Under the pieces are notes generated by a model. That model saw nothing but the letters and a program-made list of their open reading frames with translations. It had not been told where the DNA came from and made no database searches. From Variovorax sp. CF313 (lineage in GTDB: Bacteria > Pseudomonadota > Gammaproteobacteria > Burkholderiales > Burkholderiaceae_C): a stretch of 64,000 nucleotides of DNA. Each line of letters begins with the position of its first letter. Within the stretch, counting starts at the first letter, position 1. The position numbers were made by a program, and so were the translations under genes. Location of the stretch: assembly GCF_000282635.1 (NCBI RefSeq), contig NZ_AKIW01000032.1, positions 1 through 64,000 on the forward strand, in the 5' to 3' direction. Of this stretch, positions 8,354 to 17,402 are shown in pieces.

Positions 8354-9762
8354 CAGCGGGAGCCTCCGGGCTGCGGAGCGGGAGTGGGCGCCACAAGCGG
8401 CGCGGAGGTTGCTGGCACACCGGCAACGGGCGCCACCAGCAGCGTCACCTCGACGCGCCGGTTGCGCGCGCGGTTGGCAGCGGAATCATTGGGCACGATC
8501 GGGTCGGCATCGCCGCGGCCTTCGGCGCGCAGGCGCTGGGGCCGCGCGAGGCGGGTGGCGATCATCTTCTGCACCGCGTCGGCGCGGGCCTGCGAGAGCT
8601 GCCAGTTGGAGGGAAAGCGCACGCTGCGGATTGGCTGGTCGTCGCTGAAGCCGCTGACCAGCACGTTGCCTTCCACGGCATTGAGCGCATCGGCCACGCG
8701 CGCGAGCACCGGCACATAGCGGTCGAGCACGCGGTCGGAGCCCGAGGCGAACAGGCCATCGCCGCGCAGCACCACCACGCTGCGGTCGGCCTCGTCGCGC
8801 ACGGTCAGCAGGCCGTCGCGGATCTCGGGCTCGAGAAAGCGCTGCAGCCGCGGCGTCGGCGCTGGCAAGACGACGGCGCGCTCCGTCTGCGGCAGGCGCA
8901 CTGCGTTGACGGCCGCGAAGGCGCCGTCGGAATGGCCCGCCAGGTTGAAGGTAAGCAGCGCGAACACGAGCACCAGCAGCACCGCCGCCACCGCGCCCAC
9001 CGCCCACACCGGCAGCCAGTTGCGCGCGCGCCGCACGGGCGCACTCGCGTCCTGCCAGTGCGGCGACAGCGGCACGGCGATTTCGCCGCGCGTCTGCCGG
9101 ATGATCTGCAGCAGCCGCTGCTTGAGCGTCTCGAGCTGCGTGCGGCCGTTGTCGATGACGCGAAAGCGCCCCTCGAAGCCCATCGCCAGGCAGAAGTAGA
9201 TGAGCTCGATCAGGTGCAGGTGCTGCTGCGGGTTCTGCACCAGGCGCGACAGCAGCTGGAAGAACTTCTCACCGCCCCAGGTCTCGTTGTGGAACATCAC
9301 GAGCAGGCTCTGCGACGACCAGATGCTGCCGCCCCACGGCGTGAGCGCGGCGGCCTCGTCGACCGCCGTGCACAGGCAGTAGCGCGCGCCGATGATCACT
9401 TCGGGAGAAATGCCCGCCTGCTGCGCGCGCGTCTCGAAGCGGCGCACCTCATCGACGAGGTGTTCGCGCAGCTGCGAGGGCGCGGCATGGTGGCCGGTGG
9501 CACGGATCTGCGGGATCAGGTCGAGCAGCGGATTGGCCGCGGCCACCAGCGGGTTGTTGCCCGCGAGCGCCGTGTCGCCCGCATGCGGGCGCCGCGAGTC
9601 GTGCCACGCGGTGAAGGACTCCGGCTGCGCGCCGAGGCCACCGATACCGCCGGCACGCGAGGCGGACGGCATGCCGCCTGCATCGCCGCTGGCGTTGCCG
9701 CCGCCGGGGTTCGGCGGCACGAAGCCGCCCGGGCTGACGGCCATGTCGTTGACACCGTTCAT
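8353..9762 (-). CDS. tssL: TssL (DotU/IcmH family) with C-terminal OmpA peptidoglycan-binding domain
   Basis: 469 aa. A Gly/Pro-rich N-terminus is followed by the DotU domain (about 70-225, with FFQLLSRLVQNP and LIELIYFCLAMGFEGRF), one membrane segment (about 249-274), and an OmpA-like domain (about 320-440, ending NRARNRRVEVTLL). The fused OmpA domain means the complex can anchor to peptidoglycan without a separate TagL. The frame is open to a GTG at 9774 overlapping the tssK stop, but the ATG at 9762 has GAGGGAG just upstream and is preferred, leaving an 8-bp gap after tssK. Confidence 0.93.
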   Translation of the reverse strand: MNGVNDMAVSPGGFVPPNPGGGNASGDAGGMPSASRAGGIGGLGAQPESFTAWHDSRRPHAGDTALAGNNPLVAAANPLLDLIPQIRATGHHAAPSQLREHLVDEVRRFETRAQQAGISPEVIIGARYCLCTAVDEAAALTPWGGSIWSSQSLLVMFHNETWGGEKFFQLLSRLVQNPQQHLHLIELIYFCLAMGFEGRFRVIDNGRTQLETLKQRLLQIIRQTRGEIAVPLSPHWQDASAPVRRARNWLPVWAVGAVAAVLLVLVFALLTFNLAGHSDGAFAAVNAVRLPQTERAVVLPAPTPRLQRFLEPEIRDGLLTVRDEADRSVVVLRGDGLFASGSDRVLDRYVPVLARVADALNAVEGNVLVSGFSDDQPIRSVRFPSNWQLSQARADAVQKMIATRLARPQRLRAEGRGDADPIVPNDSAANRARNRRVEVTLLVAPVAGVPATSAPLVAPTPAPQPGGSR

Positions 9763-9770
9763 AGACTCCC

Positions 9771-11147
9771 TCACGGACGGATGGCCCAGAACTCCATGGC
9801 CAGGCCGGGAAAGTCACCGGCCAGGTGCATCGCCACGCCGCCGGACTTTTCGAGCTGTCGCCACATGTCGCCGCTCTTGTCGAGTTCGAAATAGTGGTAG
9901 CCCGCGTTGTACGGAATCTGCCGCGGCGCCACCGGCAGCGGCCGTACCACCACGCCCGGCAGCTGCAGCTGCACGAGGTCGCGGATGCGCTCGACCGAGC
10001 CGATCTTCACCTGCGTGGGGAAGCGCTGCTGGATGGCATCGGCCGGCAGGTCGGCATGCACCGCGAGCACGAAGCCCGCGTTGCGCACCAGCACCGGGTC
10101 GGGCATGCGGCCCACGCGCACGCCGTGGCTGCGCTCTTCGAGTTCGATGGCGATCGCGCTCTGCTCGAGCACCGCCGACAGCGAACGCCGCAGCTCTTCC
10201 AGCAAGGGGCGGATGCAATCGTTGAGGTTGTCGTGGTCGTACACCGGCCACAGCACCGGACGGCGCGTGGGCGAGGTGTGCGTGGCCAGGTGGCAAGCGA
10301 GCTTGAGCCAGTCGACGAACAGCTCCTCGGGATGCACCTGCACCGCCTGCTGCGCGTGCCACGTGAGTGCAAGGTAGCGATTGACCAGTTCGAGCAGCAG
10401 GAAGTCGGAGACCTCGCTCACGCCGCCGCGCCCCGGCTGCGACAGCCGCGAGGCCAGTGCCTCGGAGCGCTGCGTGAGCAGCCCGTGCAGCTCCGCGATC
10501 ATGCTGCGCAGCATCCCGTGCGCCGAGGCATCGAGCACCGGCGGAATGTAGTTGGCATCGACCACCAGCTTGTGGTCGGTGCGCCGCTCGATCACGCGCA
10601 CCGCACCGATGGCCTGCCACTCCGCGGTGAGCGAGGAAGCGCGCGCCAGGCGCAGGCGCGGCGAAGCGAGCTGCAGCACGGCAGGACCGAGCGCAACGGC
10701 ATTGCCGTCGTTCACCTCGCGCTCGATCACCCCGAAGCGCGCGGCCGAGCCTTCGTCTTCCGAGAAGATGACCTCCTCGCTGCCCGGCCTGCGCAGCGGC
10801 AGCGCGAGCACGATGAGTTCGTCGGTGAGGTCGTTCGGTACTTCGTAAGGCAGGGGCGCGTCTTCGGCGCCGAACGAAAACGGCGTGCCATCCGGCATCA
10901 CGCCCGCACCGCCGAGCAGCGACACGCGGCCCAGTGCGTACGCGTCGCGGTCGATCTCGAGATGCAGCCAACCCCAATAGGCGCCTTGCAGGCCTGCGGT
11001 ACGCCGGGTCACGTACTGCTCGACATAGCGTTCCATTTGCTGGAAATGCTGCGGCCGCAGGTACATCCCTTCGGACCACACCACGCGATTCGCCAACGCC
11101 TGCGGAAGGGCGCCGTTCTTTGCGGCGCCCGGATTGCGAACTGTCAC
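9771..11147 (-). CDS. tssK: Type VI secretion system baseplate subunit TssK
   Basis: 458 aa. The family signature RVVWSEGMYLRPQHFQQMERY near the N-terminus (split here around GMYLRPQHFQQ) is diagnostic. TssK trimers join the TssFGE wedge to the TssJLM membrane complex. Candidate starts TTG (11150) and GTG (11147) are adjacent; AGGAGG at 11155-11160 is 7 nt from the GTG and only 4 nt from the TTG, so the GTG is chosen. It heads the tssK-L-M-tagF-ppkA block and is separated from tssJ by 173 AT-richer bases that probably carry its promoter. Confidence 0.95.
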   Translation of the reverse strand: MTVRNPGAAKNGALPQALANRVVWSEGMYLRPQHFQQMERYVEQYVTRRTAGLQGAYWGWLHLEIDRDAYALGRVSLLGGAGVMPDGTPFSFGAEDAPLPYEVPNDLTDELIVLALPLRRPGSEEVIFSEDEGSAARFGVIEREVNDGNAVALGPAVLQLASPRLRLARASSLTAEWQAIGAVRVIERRTDHKLVVDANYIPPVLDASAHGMLRSMIAELHGLLTQRSEALASRLSQPGRGGVSEVSDFLLLELVNRYLALTWHAQQAVQVHPEELFVDWLKLACHLATHTSPTRRPVLWPVYDHDNLNDCIRPLLEELRRSLSAVLEQSAIAIELEERSHGVRVGRMPDPVLVRNAGFVLAVHADLPADAIQQRFPTQVKIGSVERIRDLVQLQLPGVVVRPLPVAPRQIPYNAGYHYFELDKSGDMWRQLEKSGGVAMHLAGDFPGLAMEFWAIRP

Positions 11148-11320
11148 CAAAAGACCTCCTGGGGAGTGCTCACGTCGAAGCGGAAGATGCGCTGAGGAGC
11201 GGCCTCCCGGTCCACTTGTTTTGCTCTTGATGCTACACGGCGCTTCTTACGTTTTGCACCGCAATTCGCTAGCTAATTTTTCGCACTTTCGTACTAGTGA
11301 ATCAAATTTTTGAGAAGAAA
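11148..11320 (-). promoter_or_regulatory. AT-rich spacer between tssJ and tssK, probable tssK promoter region
   Basis: 173 bp between the tssJ stop and the tssK start, both on the minus strand. The part 11235-11320 is strikingly AT-rich for this genome, with runs such as aatttttc and caaatttttg, and contains no credible ORF. It most likely carries the promoter of the tssK block. No sigma-54 -24/-12 element and no convincing -35/-10 pair could be fixed by eye. Confidence 0.5.
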
Positions 11321-11839
11321 TTAACGACTTGGTAGCAACTCGATGCCCGTCTTGCGGATGGCGACATGCACGGCCTGCTCGCTCGGCGAGAACTGCCACA
11401 CCTTGTACAGGTTGGTCTGCTTCGGTTCCTTCAATGGCAGCACGATGCGCCAGCGCGCGGCTTCCAGCTTGCGGTAGCCCGCGATGATGCCGATGGCGCG
11501 CGAGTCGAGTCCCGCCTCGCGCTTGAACACGCGCTCTTCGCCGCTGCGCATGATGGCCTGGTCGGCGTTCACGAGCTCGGTCATGAGCGTCTCGCGGTCA
11601 CGGTCCTGTAGTGCAAAGTAGTCTGCCGTCTCGAAGTTGCCGGAAGATTTCAGTTCGAAGACTTTGACGAGGATCGGCGCGGCCTGGCCGCGTCCGTCGG
11701 GGTTGACGCCATCGTCGATCTTCACGGTGATGGCATAGGGCGTGGGCATGGACTTGGCCGTCGATGCGCATCCACTGATGAGGCCCGCAAACAACGGTGT
11801 GGTTGCAAGTGCGCCTTGTAGCAAGCTTCGTCGATGCAT
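11321..11839 (-). CDS. tssJ: Type VI secretion system outer-membrane lipoprotein TssJ
   Basis: 172 aa. A signal peptide with adjacent arginines (MHRRSLLQG) ends in a lipobox LISGC, so Cys24 should be acylated. The mature part has the TssJ beta-sandwich pattern, including a PILVKVFELKSS strand pair, ERVFKREAG, and GIIAGYRKLEAARWR. TssJ tethers TssM to the outer membrane. It is a separate minus-strand unit between tssK and the divergent tssQ, with AT-rich flanks on both sides. The RRSLLQG motif allows Tat export, but Sec cannot be excluded. Confidence 0.93.
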   Translation of the reverse strand: MHRRSLLQGALATTPLFAGLISGCASTAKSMPTPYAITVKIDDGVNPDGRGQAAPILVKVFELKSSGNFETADYFALQDRDRETLMTELVNADQAIMRSGEERVFKREAGLDSRAIGIIAGYRKLEAARWRIVLPLKEPKQTNLYKVWQFSPSEQAVHVAIRKTGIELLPSR

Positions 11840-11968
11840 TGAATTCTCCCCGGGGGTTCGCGGCCTATATTATCGAAGTCGTGCGCCCTTACGATGGCGC
11901 GTCGCGTGCATGTCGCAACACAGCGGCACACTACTCAAGGATTGCCTTTTGCAAGGTAGGAGAGAAGA
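11840..11968. promoter_or_regulatory. Divergent promoter region between tssJ and tssQ
   Basis: 129 bp separate the divergent starts of tssJ (11839, minus) and tssQ (11969, plus). On the minus strand GATAATATAGG (around 11867-11877) resembles a -10 hexamer placed about 30 bp before tssJ. For tssQ the AGGAG at 11958-11962 is a good ribosome site six bases before a TTG start. No operator palindrome was recognised. Confidence 0.45.
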
Positions 11969-12376
11969 TTGAAGTCATGTCTGCCTGCTCTGGCGCTCGC
12001 TCTTTTGGTGATCGCGGGTTGCACGACCACACCACCGCCCGATCCCGCACCGCAACCCGAACGGCTGAGCCAGCAGGTGGCACGCACCACGCTCGAACGC
12101 GCGCAGCAGGCTTATGACGACGGCGACTATGCCAAGGCCGTCAACACGCTCAAGAGCGGCGGCGTGTCGGTGTTCGACGCCGCCGAGCCCGCTACGCGGC
12201 TCGATGCGATGAAGCTCGAAGCCTTCAGCTACTGTGTGGCAAACCAGGTGCCCGAATGCCGCACGCAGTTCCGCAAGATCCTCGATGCGTTCCCGAGCTT
12301 CGAGCTCAACGTGGCGGAGCGCAAGCATCCGGTGTGGGGGCCTGCGTTCGAGGCCGCCAAGCGAATGAAGCGCTGA
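11969..12376 (+). CDS. tssQ: TssQ-family T6SS-associated lipoprotein
   Basis: 135 aa. A lipoprotein signal ends in VIAGC (Cys18), followed by a Pro-rich linker and TPR-like helices (LERAQQAYDDGDYAKAVNTL, within about residues 42-62). Such small TPR lipoproteins recur beside TssJ/FHA genes in betaproteobacterial T6SS clusters; their role is unproven but probably concerns the envelope complex. The start is TTG at 11969, decided by AGGAG six bases upstream; no ATG is available in frame before the hydrophobic core. It is the first gene of the plus-strand tssQ-tagH-pppA block, 67 bp before tagH. Confidence 0.8.
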   Translation: MKSCLPALALALLVIAGCTTTPPPDPAPQPERLSQQVARTTLERAQQAYDDGDYAKAVNTLKSGGVSVFDAAEPATRLDAMKLEAFSYCVANQVPECRTQFRKILDAFPSFELNVAERKHPVWGPAFEAAKRMKR

Positions 12377-12443
12377 TGAAGAACACCGCGGCCCTGCAGC
12401 CGCCGCTGTTGCCGAAGCGCGGGAAGACGAACACGGAGAAGCC

Positions 12444-14381
12444 ATGCTCTGGACAGTGATCGAACATGCGGGCAGGCCGGTGGCCGCGGGGCCCTCGGCA
12501 TTGCTCGCGGCACCCGGCGGAACGATCGGACGCAGCCCCGACAACCACCTCGTGCTGCCCGATGAACAGCGCCAGATCTCACGCCTGCAGGCCACAGTGC
12601 GCTTCGACGACGACGGCGTTGCGGTGCTGCGCAACATGAGTGCCGTGCTGCCGATCAGCGTGAACGGGCGCTCGCTTGCGCATGAGCAGGAAGCGCGCGT
12701 GGCCGATGGCGACCGCGTGGCGATCGGCAGCTATGTGCTGGAGGCCGCGAGCCCGCTGCGTGCGCCGCCAGTTGCGCCGCCCGTGACGGCGGCAGCACCG
12801 GTACAGCCGCCGGCTTCTCCAGTGCAGCCGTTGCAGCCGCTTTCGATGGCAGCACCGATGATGGCCGCGCCCGTGTCGGCGGGCCCCGTCGATGCGCTGC
12901 TGCCGTCCTCCGGCGCATCCGACGTGTTCGCCGATCTGTTCGGCGAAGGCGCGCTGCCCATCGGCGATACGCAGCCCACGGTGGCGATGCCAACGCCGCC
13001 GCGGCAGGCCCCCCCTCCGGCTCCAGCACCCGTGGCGGCGCCGGCGCCCAGCGAATCTTTCGCGGCGCCCCTGCAGCCATCGGCACCGCCGTCACCGCCA
13101 CCCCCGCCAAAGACAGGCCCGAGCCTTGCCCCGGCGCAGATTCCTTCCGCCGCGGACTGGGACGCCATCCTCGCCAACGCGCCGCGCCGCATCGACAGCA
13201 CGCCCGCGCCGATGCCCGACCCGATGGCGCACGAACCCTTCGAGCTGCCGTCGCAGGCGCGCCGCAACCCGGTCGATCCGCTCGCGGAACTGAACCCGGA
13301 CGCGGCCAACGACATGTCGGACATGGCGCTCAAGCGCGGCGTCGATCCGCTCTCTTTCTTCGCGGCCGACGAAAGCGCGCACTCGCCGCTGACCGACCCG
13401 CGCCCCACCGCGCTGGCGCACACCGATCCGCTGCTGCCGGGCGACACGCACCCCGCGCTCGACCTGCTGCAGAACAACAGGCCTGCCGTGCAGGGGTACA
13501 GCCAGTCGAACCATGCGCGCGAAGTGGCGGCGCAGTTTCGTCCGCCGAATCCGGTGGCATCGCCAGTGCCCGCCCCTGCGCCTGCGCCCGCCGTCGAACC
13601 GGCGAGGGTGGAAGCACCTCCTCCGCCGCCGCCTCCCGCACCGGCGCCCGTGGTGCAAGAAAGCCCGCCCGCAGCGCCGCCTGTCGTGGCCGCCCCCGTG
13701 GCCGTCGAGCCGGCGCTTGCGCCCGTCACCGCTACGCGGCCCGCAGCGCCTGCACCTGCTGCAGTGCCGTCGTCCACATCGGAAGCCCTCTTCAAGGCTT
13801 TCCTCGAAGGCGCCGGCGTGCCCGAGGTCGCCGGCCAGCAGCCGCTCGACATCGAGGCCATGCAGCGGCTGGGCCGCATCATGCGGGCCTTCACCGACGG
13901 CACCATCGACCTGCTGTCCTCGCGCGCCATGCTCAAGCGCGAGGTGCGCGCCGAGATCACGATGATCGTGGACGAGGAGAACAACCCGTTCAAGATCCTG
14001 CCCAACGGCCGCGCCGTGCTGATGCAGATGTTCGGCGCGCGCATGCCCGGCTTCCTGCCGCCCGAAGCGGCCGTGCACGATGCGCTCGGCGACCTGCAGT
14101 CGCACCAGCTCGGCATGGTTGCCGGCATGCGCGCCGCGCTGCTCACGCTGTTGAAGCGCTTCGATCCCGCGGCACTGAACAGCGCCACGCCACACGACGG
14201 AGGCCTGGGCGAGAAGCTGCTGCCCGGTGGCCGCGAGGCGCGCCTGTGGCGCGAACTGCAGCAGCTGCACACCGAGACCACCGCGGCCGTCGAGGACGAC
14301 TTCCAGGCCGTCTTCGGCCGGGCCTTCCAGCAGGCCTACGACAAGGAAATGGAAAGATTGAAGGAGGCGCGCCGTGCTTGA
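12444..14381 (+). CDS. tagH: FHA-domain T6SS scaffold TagH (Fha1-like)
   Basis: 645 aa. An N-terminal FHA domain (about 1-100) carries GRSPDNHLVLPD and ISRLQATV, the phosphothreonine-binding signature. A long low-complexity Pro/Ala-rich linker spans roughly 105-435. The C-terminal TagH domain (about 440-640) has AMQRLGRIMRAFTDGTIDLL and NPFKILPNGRAVLMQM. In the PpkA/PppA circuit this scaffold is the kinase target and promotes firing. The gene ends with an 8-bp overlap into the phosphatase gene, which shares its operon. Linker length is highly variable in this family, so the large size is not alarming. Confidence 0.92.
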   Translation: MLWTVIEHAGRPVAAGPSALLAAPGGTIGRSPDNHLVLPDEQRQISRLQATVRFDDDGVAVLRNMSAVLPISVNGRSLAHEQEARVADGDRVAIGSYVLEAASPLRAPPVAPPVTAAAPVQPPASPVQPLQPLSMAAPMMAAPVSAGPVDALLPSSGASDVFADLFGEGALPIGDTQPTVAMPTPPRQAPPPAPAPVAAPAPSESFAAPLQPSAPPSPPPPPKTGPSLAPAQIPSAADWDAILANAPRRIDSTPAPMPDPMAHEPFELPSQARRNPVDPLAELNPDAANDMSDMALKRGVDPLSFFAADESAHSPLTDPRPTALAHTDPLLPGDTHPALDLLQNNRPAVQGYSQSNHAREVAAQFRPPNPVASPVPAPAPAPAVEPARVEAPPPPPPPAPAPVVQESPPAAPPVVAAPVAVEPALAPVTATRPAAPAPAAVPSSTSEALFKAFLEGAGVPEVAGQQPLDIEAMQRLGRIMRAFTDGTIDLLSSRAMLKREVRAEITMIVDEENNPFKILPNGRAVLMQMFGARMPGFLPPEAAVHDALGDLQSHQLGMVAGMRAALLTLLKRFDPAALNSATPHDGGLGEKLLPGGREARLWRELQQLHTETTAAVEDDFQAVFGRAFQQAYDKEMERLKEARRA

Positions 14382-15171
14382 ACTCACCCGCGCTTTCGCG
14401 GTGCCGATATCGACCTCGCAGTTCTCCTGTGTCGGCGAGCGCAGCGGCAACCAGGACGCCATCGGCTACCACCTCGACGAATACAACGCCTGCTTCGTCG
14501 TCAGCGACGGCGTCGGCGGCAACGCGGGCGGCGAACTGGCCGCACGCATTGCGGTCGACACCGCGCTCAACACCTTCGTGCGCAACCCGTCGGTGGAGCA
14601 AGAGGACATCCAGCACGCCGTGAAGGCCGCCAACGACGCCATCCTTGCCAAACAGCGGGAACTCGCCGACCAGAGCAGGATGAGCGCGACCATCGTCTCG
14701 CTGTTCGTCGACCGCACCAGCGGCCAGGCCTGCTGGGCTCACGTGGGCGACAGCCGTCTCTACTGGTTCCGCCGCGGCGCGCTGATGCAGCGCACCGAAG
14801 ACCACAGCCTGTCGGAGCGCTCGGGCGAAGCGGCACTGGGCAACGGTACCAATGGCGGAGAACGCCTGGTCAAGACCAACCTGCTGTACCGCGCGCTCGG
14901 CGCCAGGGCCGCGGTGGAAACCACCGTGTCGACGCCGCAGCGCCTGGCCGATGGCGATGCGTTTTTGCTGTGCACCGACGGCTTGTGGCAGCTCATTTCG
15001 CAGCAGGTGATGGAGCGTTCATTGCAGCTGGCCGACAGCGCTGAAGAGTGGCTCGCGCTGCTGCGCCGCGCGGCCGAGGCCAAGGCCGACGAGTCGCGCG
15101 ACAACTACTCGGCGCTGGCGGTGTGGGTGGGGTTTCCGCAGCAGGTGACGCTGGCGGGGACGGCGGCGTAG
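14374..15171 (+). CDS. pppA: PP2C-family protein phosphatase of the T6SS (PppA)
   Basis: 265 aa. Metal-binding PP2C motifs are visible: GNQDA and DGVGGNAGGELAA near the N-terminus, HVGDSRLYWFR in the middle, and LLCTDGLW in the C-terminal half. It should dephosphorylate the FHA scaffold and reset the secretion cycle, countering PpkA. The GTG start at 14374 has GGAGG six bases upstream and lies inside the tagH 3' end (8-bp overlap), indicating coupled translation. It is convergent with the DUF4150 gene, with 57 bp between stops and no obvious terminator. Confidence 0.92.
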   Translation: MLELTRAFAVPISTSQFSCVGERSGNQDAIGYHLDEYNACFVVSDGVGGNAGGELAARIAVDTALNTFVRNPSVEQEDIQHAVKAANDAILAKQRELADQSRMSATIVSLFVDRTSGQACWAHVGDSRLYWFRRGALMQRTEDHSLSERSGEAALGNGTNGGERLVKTNLLYRALGARAAVETTVSTPQRLADGDAFLLCTDGLWQLISQQVMERSLQLADSAEEWLALLRRAAEAKADESRDNYSALAVWVGFPQQVTLAGTAA

Positions 15172-15228
15172 ACGGCAGCTTGGTCAGCGACACCAGTGCC
15201 GCCCGCGTGTCGCCTGCCTCGTGCGGGC

Positions 15229-15621
15229 TCAGGGCGAAAGGATCATCACCTTGCACTGGCTCGGCACGATCCGCATGCCCACTATGTTGCTGCGGTTCTG
15301 GCTCGCCAGGCTGGTCATGCGCGTGGCCGGCGTGCCCTTGATCAGCATCGTGAACGCGCCCGTCAGATGCCGCGACTGGCTCATGAAGGTCTGCGAGACG
15401 ATGCCGCCACCAGCGCCCGTCGTATCGCCCAGGGTGATGGGCGTGGTCGTCGCCATGTTGTGCGCGGGCATTCCCATGAACAGGATGTTCCATGCGTTCG
15501 GCACCGCCATCGGCCCCATCGCCATGTTCGGGTAGGGAATGGGCGCCATGGCGGCTGGCGGTGTCTTGCAGACATCGGGAAAGGCCAGGTCCATTCCCAT
15601 CAGCTGGCAGTTGGCAAACAT
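15229..15621 (-). CDS. DUF4150 PAAR-like spike-tip protein
   Basis: 130 aa. Recognised as the PAAR-like DUF4150 family from MFANCQLMGMDLAFPDVC at the start, the Pro/Met-rich PIPYPNMAMGP, and NILFMGMPAHNM. PAAR-like proteins cap the VgrG spike and carry effectors. The frame is open to 15663, but the ATG at 15621 has AAGGAG eight bases upstream and matches the family start. It is the last gene of the vgrG-linked module, 16 bp after the DUF3540 stop. No toxin domain is fused and no effector gene follows, which is unusual for a PAAR locus. Confidence 0.85.
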   Translation of the reverse strand: MFANCQLMGMDLAFPDVCKTPPAAMAPIPYPNMAMGPMAVPNAWNILFMGMPAHNMATTTPITLGDTTGAGGGIVSQTFMSQSRHLTGAFTMLIKGTPATRMTSLASQNRSNIVGMRIVPSQCKVMILSP

Positions 15622-15637
15622 CGATCTAACTCCTTGA

Positions 15638-16303
15638 TCAGCCCATGTGAATCTGCGCGGCATCCACCTTGACCAAGTCTTTTCCGGTCACCGCGGTGTG
15701 CTTGCCATGAATGCGAACGGTGTCGGCGGCTTCGCAGTCCAGGTGCCCGACGCGCACCTGTTCGATCTCATCCACCATGCGCAACGCGGTGCGCGCCATC
15801 TGCACGATGCGGTCGGCCACGGTTTCGAAGGTTTTTCCGACCAGGCGCAGTCGCCCCAGCGTGGCATCGGCGACCTGGCCCGTGTAGCGCATGTCGTCTA
15901 TCCGGCAATCTGCCTTCCCGGCTTGCAGCGCCCATTGCGCACCGTTCATTTCGAGCTTGCCACCACTGTGCAGGTGCACTCCCGAGGCGCTCGCGATCGA
16001 CACCGTACCGGCGTTTCCGCCCAGTACGAGGTCTCCAGGCGCGTCGATGCAACTCGACGACGCATCGGCCTGTTCGATCACCGCGATCAGGTAGACCCTG
16101 TGACGATCCGGGCCGGAGAGCAGCACCGTGTCGCCCAACTCGGGCTTCAACAGGCAGCTTGCAGCGCGACGGCACGACCAGTCCACACCGTTTTCGTCCT
16201 CTACGCCGAACCGGCCGTCGGGCAGGCAGGCCACGAGCTTTCCCATGAAATGCACCGGCACCGCCTCGGCCGGAATCTCGCGGATCAATGGAACGACTTT
16301 CAT
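15638..16303 (-). CDS. DUF3540 domain protein of the vgrG/PAAR module
   Basis: 221 aa. The DUF3540 pattern is recognisable: a small beta-rich domain with GDTVLLSGPDRHRVYLIAVIE, then a repetitive beta region resembling the VgrG needle (GDLVLGGNAGTVSIASASG, GGKLEMNGAQWALQ). Its function is not established; members occur almost only between DUF2169 and DUF4150 genes, suggesting a role in cargo loading or spike assembly. The ATG at 16303 is preceded by AAGGGA. The longer frame to 16570 only shadows the upstream gene in another phase and is not used. Confidence 0.8.
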   Translation of the reverse strand: MKVVPLIREIPAEAVPVHFMGKLVACLPDGRFGVEDENGVDWSCRRAASCLLKPELGDTVLLSGPDRHRVYLIAVIEQADASSSCIDAPGDLVLGGNAGTVSIASASGVHLHSGGKLEMNGAQWALQAGKADCRIDDMRYTGQVADATLGRLRLVGKTFETVADRIVQMARTALRMVDEIEQVRVGHLDCEAADTVRIHGKHTAVTGKDLVKVDAAQIHMG

Positions 16304-16352
16304 GATCGAGTCCCTTCTTTGTCGTTGACGGGCAAGCAGGAAATTGCGTTGC

Positions 16353-17402
16353 TCAATGCGGGTTGGACCAAGCCTGCGCCGCGTATAGCGCAGGTTCGTT
16401 TTCGATGATGCCACCACGCCCCGAAAAACGGGCTCCCTGCTGGATCGCGCGGTGGAAACGCGTACGAAGAAAGTGCGCCCCGCGCAGATCCGCATTCGAG
16501 AGGTCGGCATACGAAAAGTCCGCATCCTGCAACTCTGCAAGCCGCAGATCCGTGCCGATGCAGCGCGCACGGTGCCACACGCTCAGCGGCATGCGCGCGG
16601 CGTTGAAGTCGGCATCCTCGAGCCGTGCGTCGACGAATATCGATTGGTCGAAACGCGCATGGCTGCAATTCGCATGGCCGAGGTCAGCCTGGGCAAACAG
16701 TGTCTGGCCCGCATCCGCGGCCGAGAGATTCGCGTGGCGCAAAGACGTGCCCTTGAAGTTGCTTTGCGTCAGCACAGCCCCGCTGAAATCGGCCTCATCG
16801 AGCTGGCTGTCCGTGAACTGGCACAAACGCAGCGCCTGCCCGGCAAAGCGCTGCCGTCGCAAGTCGCACTCCAGAAACATCACGCTCTCGAACGTCGCCC
16901 CCGCGAAATCGACTGTCCTCAGGTCCAGGCGATAGAGCGTGACGAAGTTCAGCACGGCACTCGTGAAATCGACCTGGTCGAGCTTCGACTCGAGGAACGT
17001 GGCACGCTCGATCTGCGAAGCCTGCAGGCGGCCTTGCGCCAGCTGGCAGCGCATGAACCGGGCTTGGTTCAGCGTCGCGCCGATGAAGCTTGCATGCGGC
17101 ATGTCGCATTCGAAGAACGATGCCCCATCCAGCATCGCAGCGTCGAAATTTGCAGCCCCAAAGCGGCATCGCAACAGCTGCATATCCTTGAAATGGCCGC
17201 GCGACAGATCGCAGCCAGTCATATTGCAGTGCGAAACCGAACTCCCCTCCAGGTTCGCATTCGCGAAGTTCGCGCCACTGAAGTCGACGTCGTCCAGCAA
17301 CGCCCCCGAGAGATCGAGCCCGTCCAGTTGCCAGCCTCTGCAGTCGGCGCCGCCAATCTGCACCCCGTGGCGTACCTTGTCGATGAATTCATCGCGATTC
17401 AT
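16353..17402 (-). CDS. Pentapeptide-repeat protein
   Basis: 349 aa, almost entirely pentapeptide repeats of the A(D/N)LXX type, for example LDLSGALLDDVDFSGANF, running from about residue 25 to 325. It should fold as a quadrilateral beta-helix. It has no signal peptide or membrane segment. It overlaps the DUF2169 gene by 4 bp (ATGA), so the two are co-translated. Its role in this T6SS module is unknown: scaffold, cargo adaptor or the cargo itself are all possible. Pentapeptide proteins that mimic DNA and bind gyrase exist, but nothing here identifies that subgroup. Confidence 0.85.
   Translation of the reverse strand: MNRDEFIDKVRHGVQIGGADCRGWQLDGLDLSGALLDDVDFSGANFANANLEGSSVSHCNMTGCDLSRGHFKDMQLLRCRFGAANFDAAMLDGASFFECDMPHASFIGATLNQARFMRCQLAQGRLQASQIERATFLESKLDQVDFTSAVLNFVTLYRLDLRTVDFAGATFESVMFLECDLRRQRFAGQALRLCQFTDSQLDEADFSGAVLTQSNFKGTSLRHANLSAADAGQTLFAQADLGHANCSHARFDQSIFVDARLEDADFNAARMPLSVWHRARCIGTDLRLAELQDADFSYADLSNADLRGAHFLRTRFHRAIQQGARFSGRGGIIENEPALYAAQAWSNPH

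Noticed and set aside
4622-8719. A 1365-codon plus-strand open frame opposite tssM
   Set aside because: It is an artefact of high GC codon bias in tssM; the protein is Arg/His/Ala-rich without domains, while the minus-strand product is a full TssM.
9763-9774. GTG start of tssL overlapping the tssK stop
   Set aside because: The ATG at 9762 has a better-placed GAGGGAG site, and the four extra residues are not needed by the domain.
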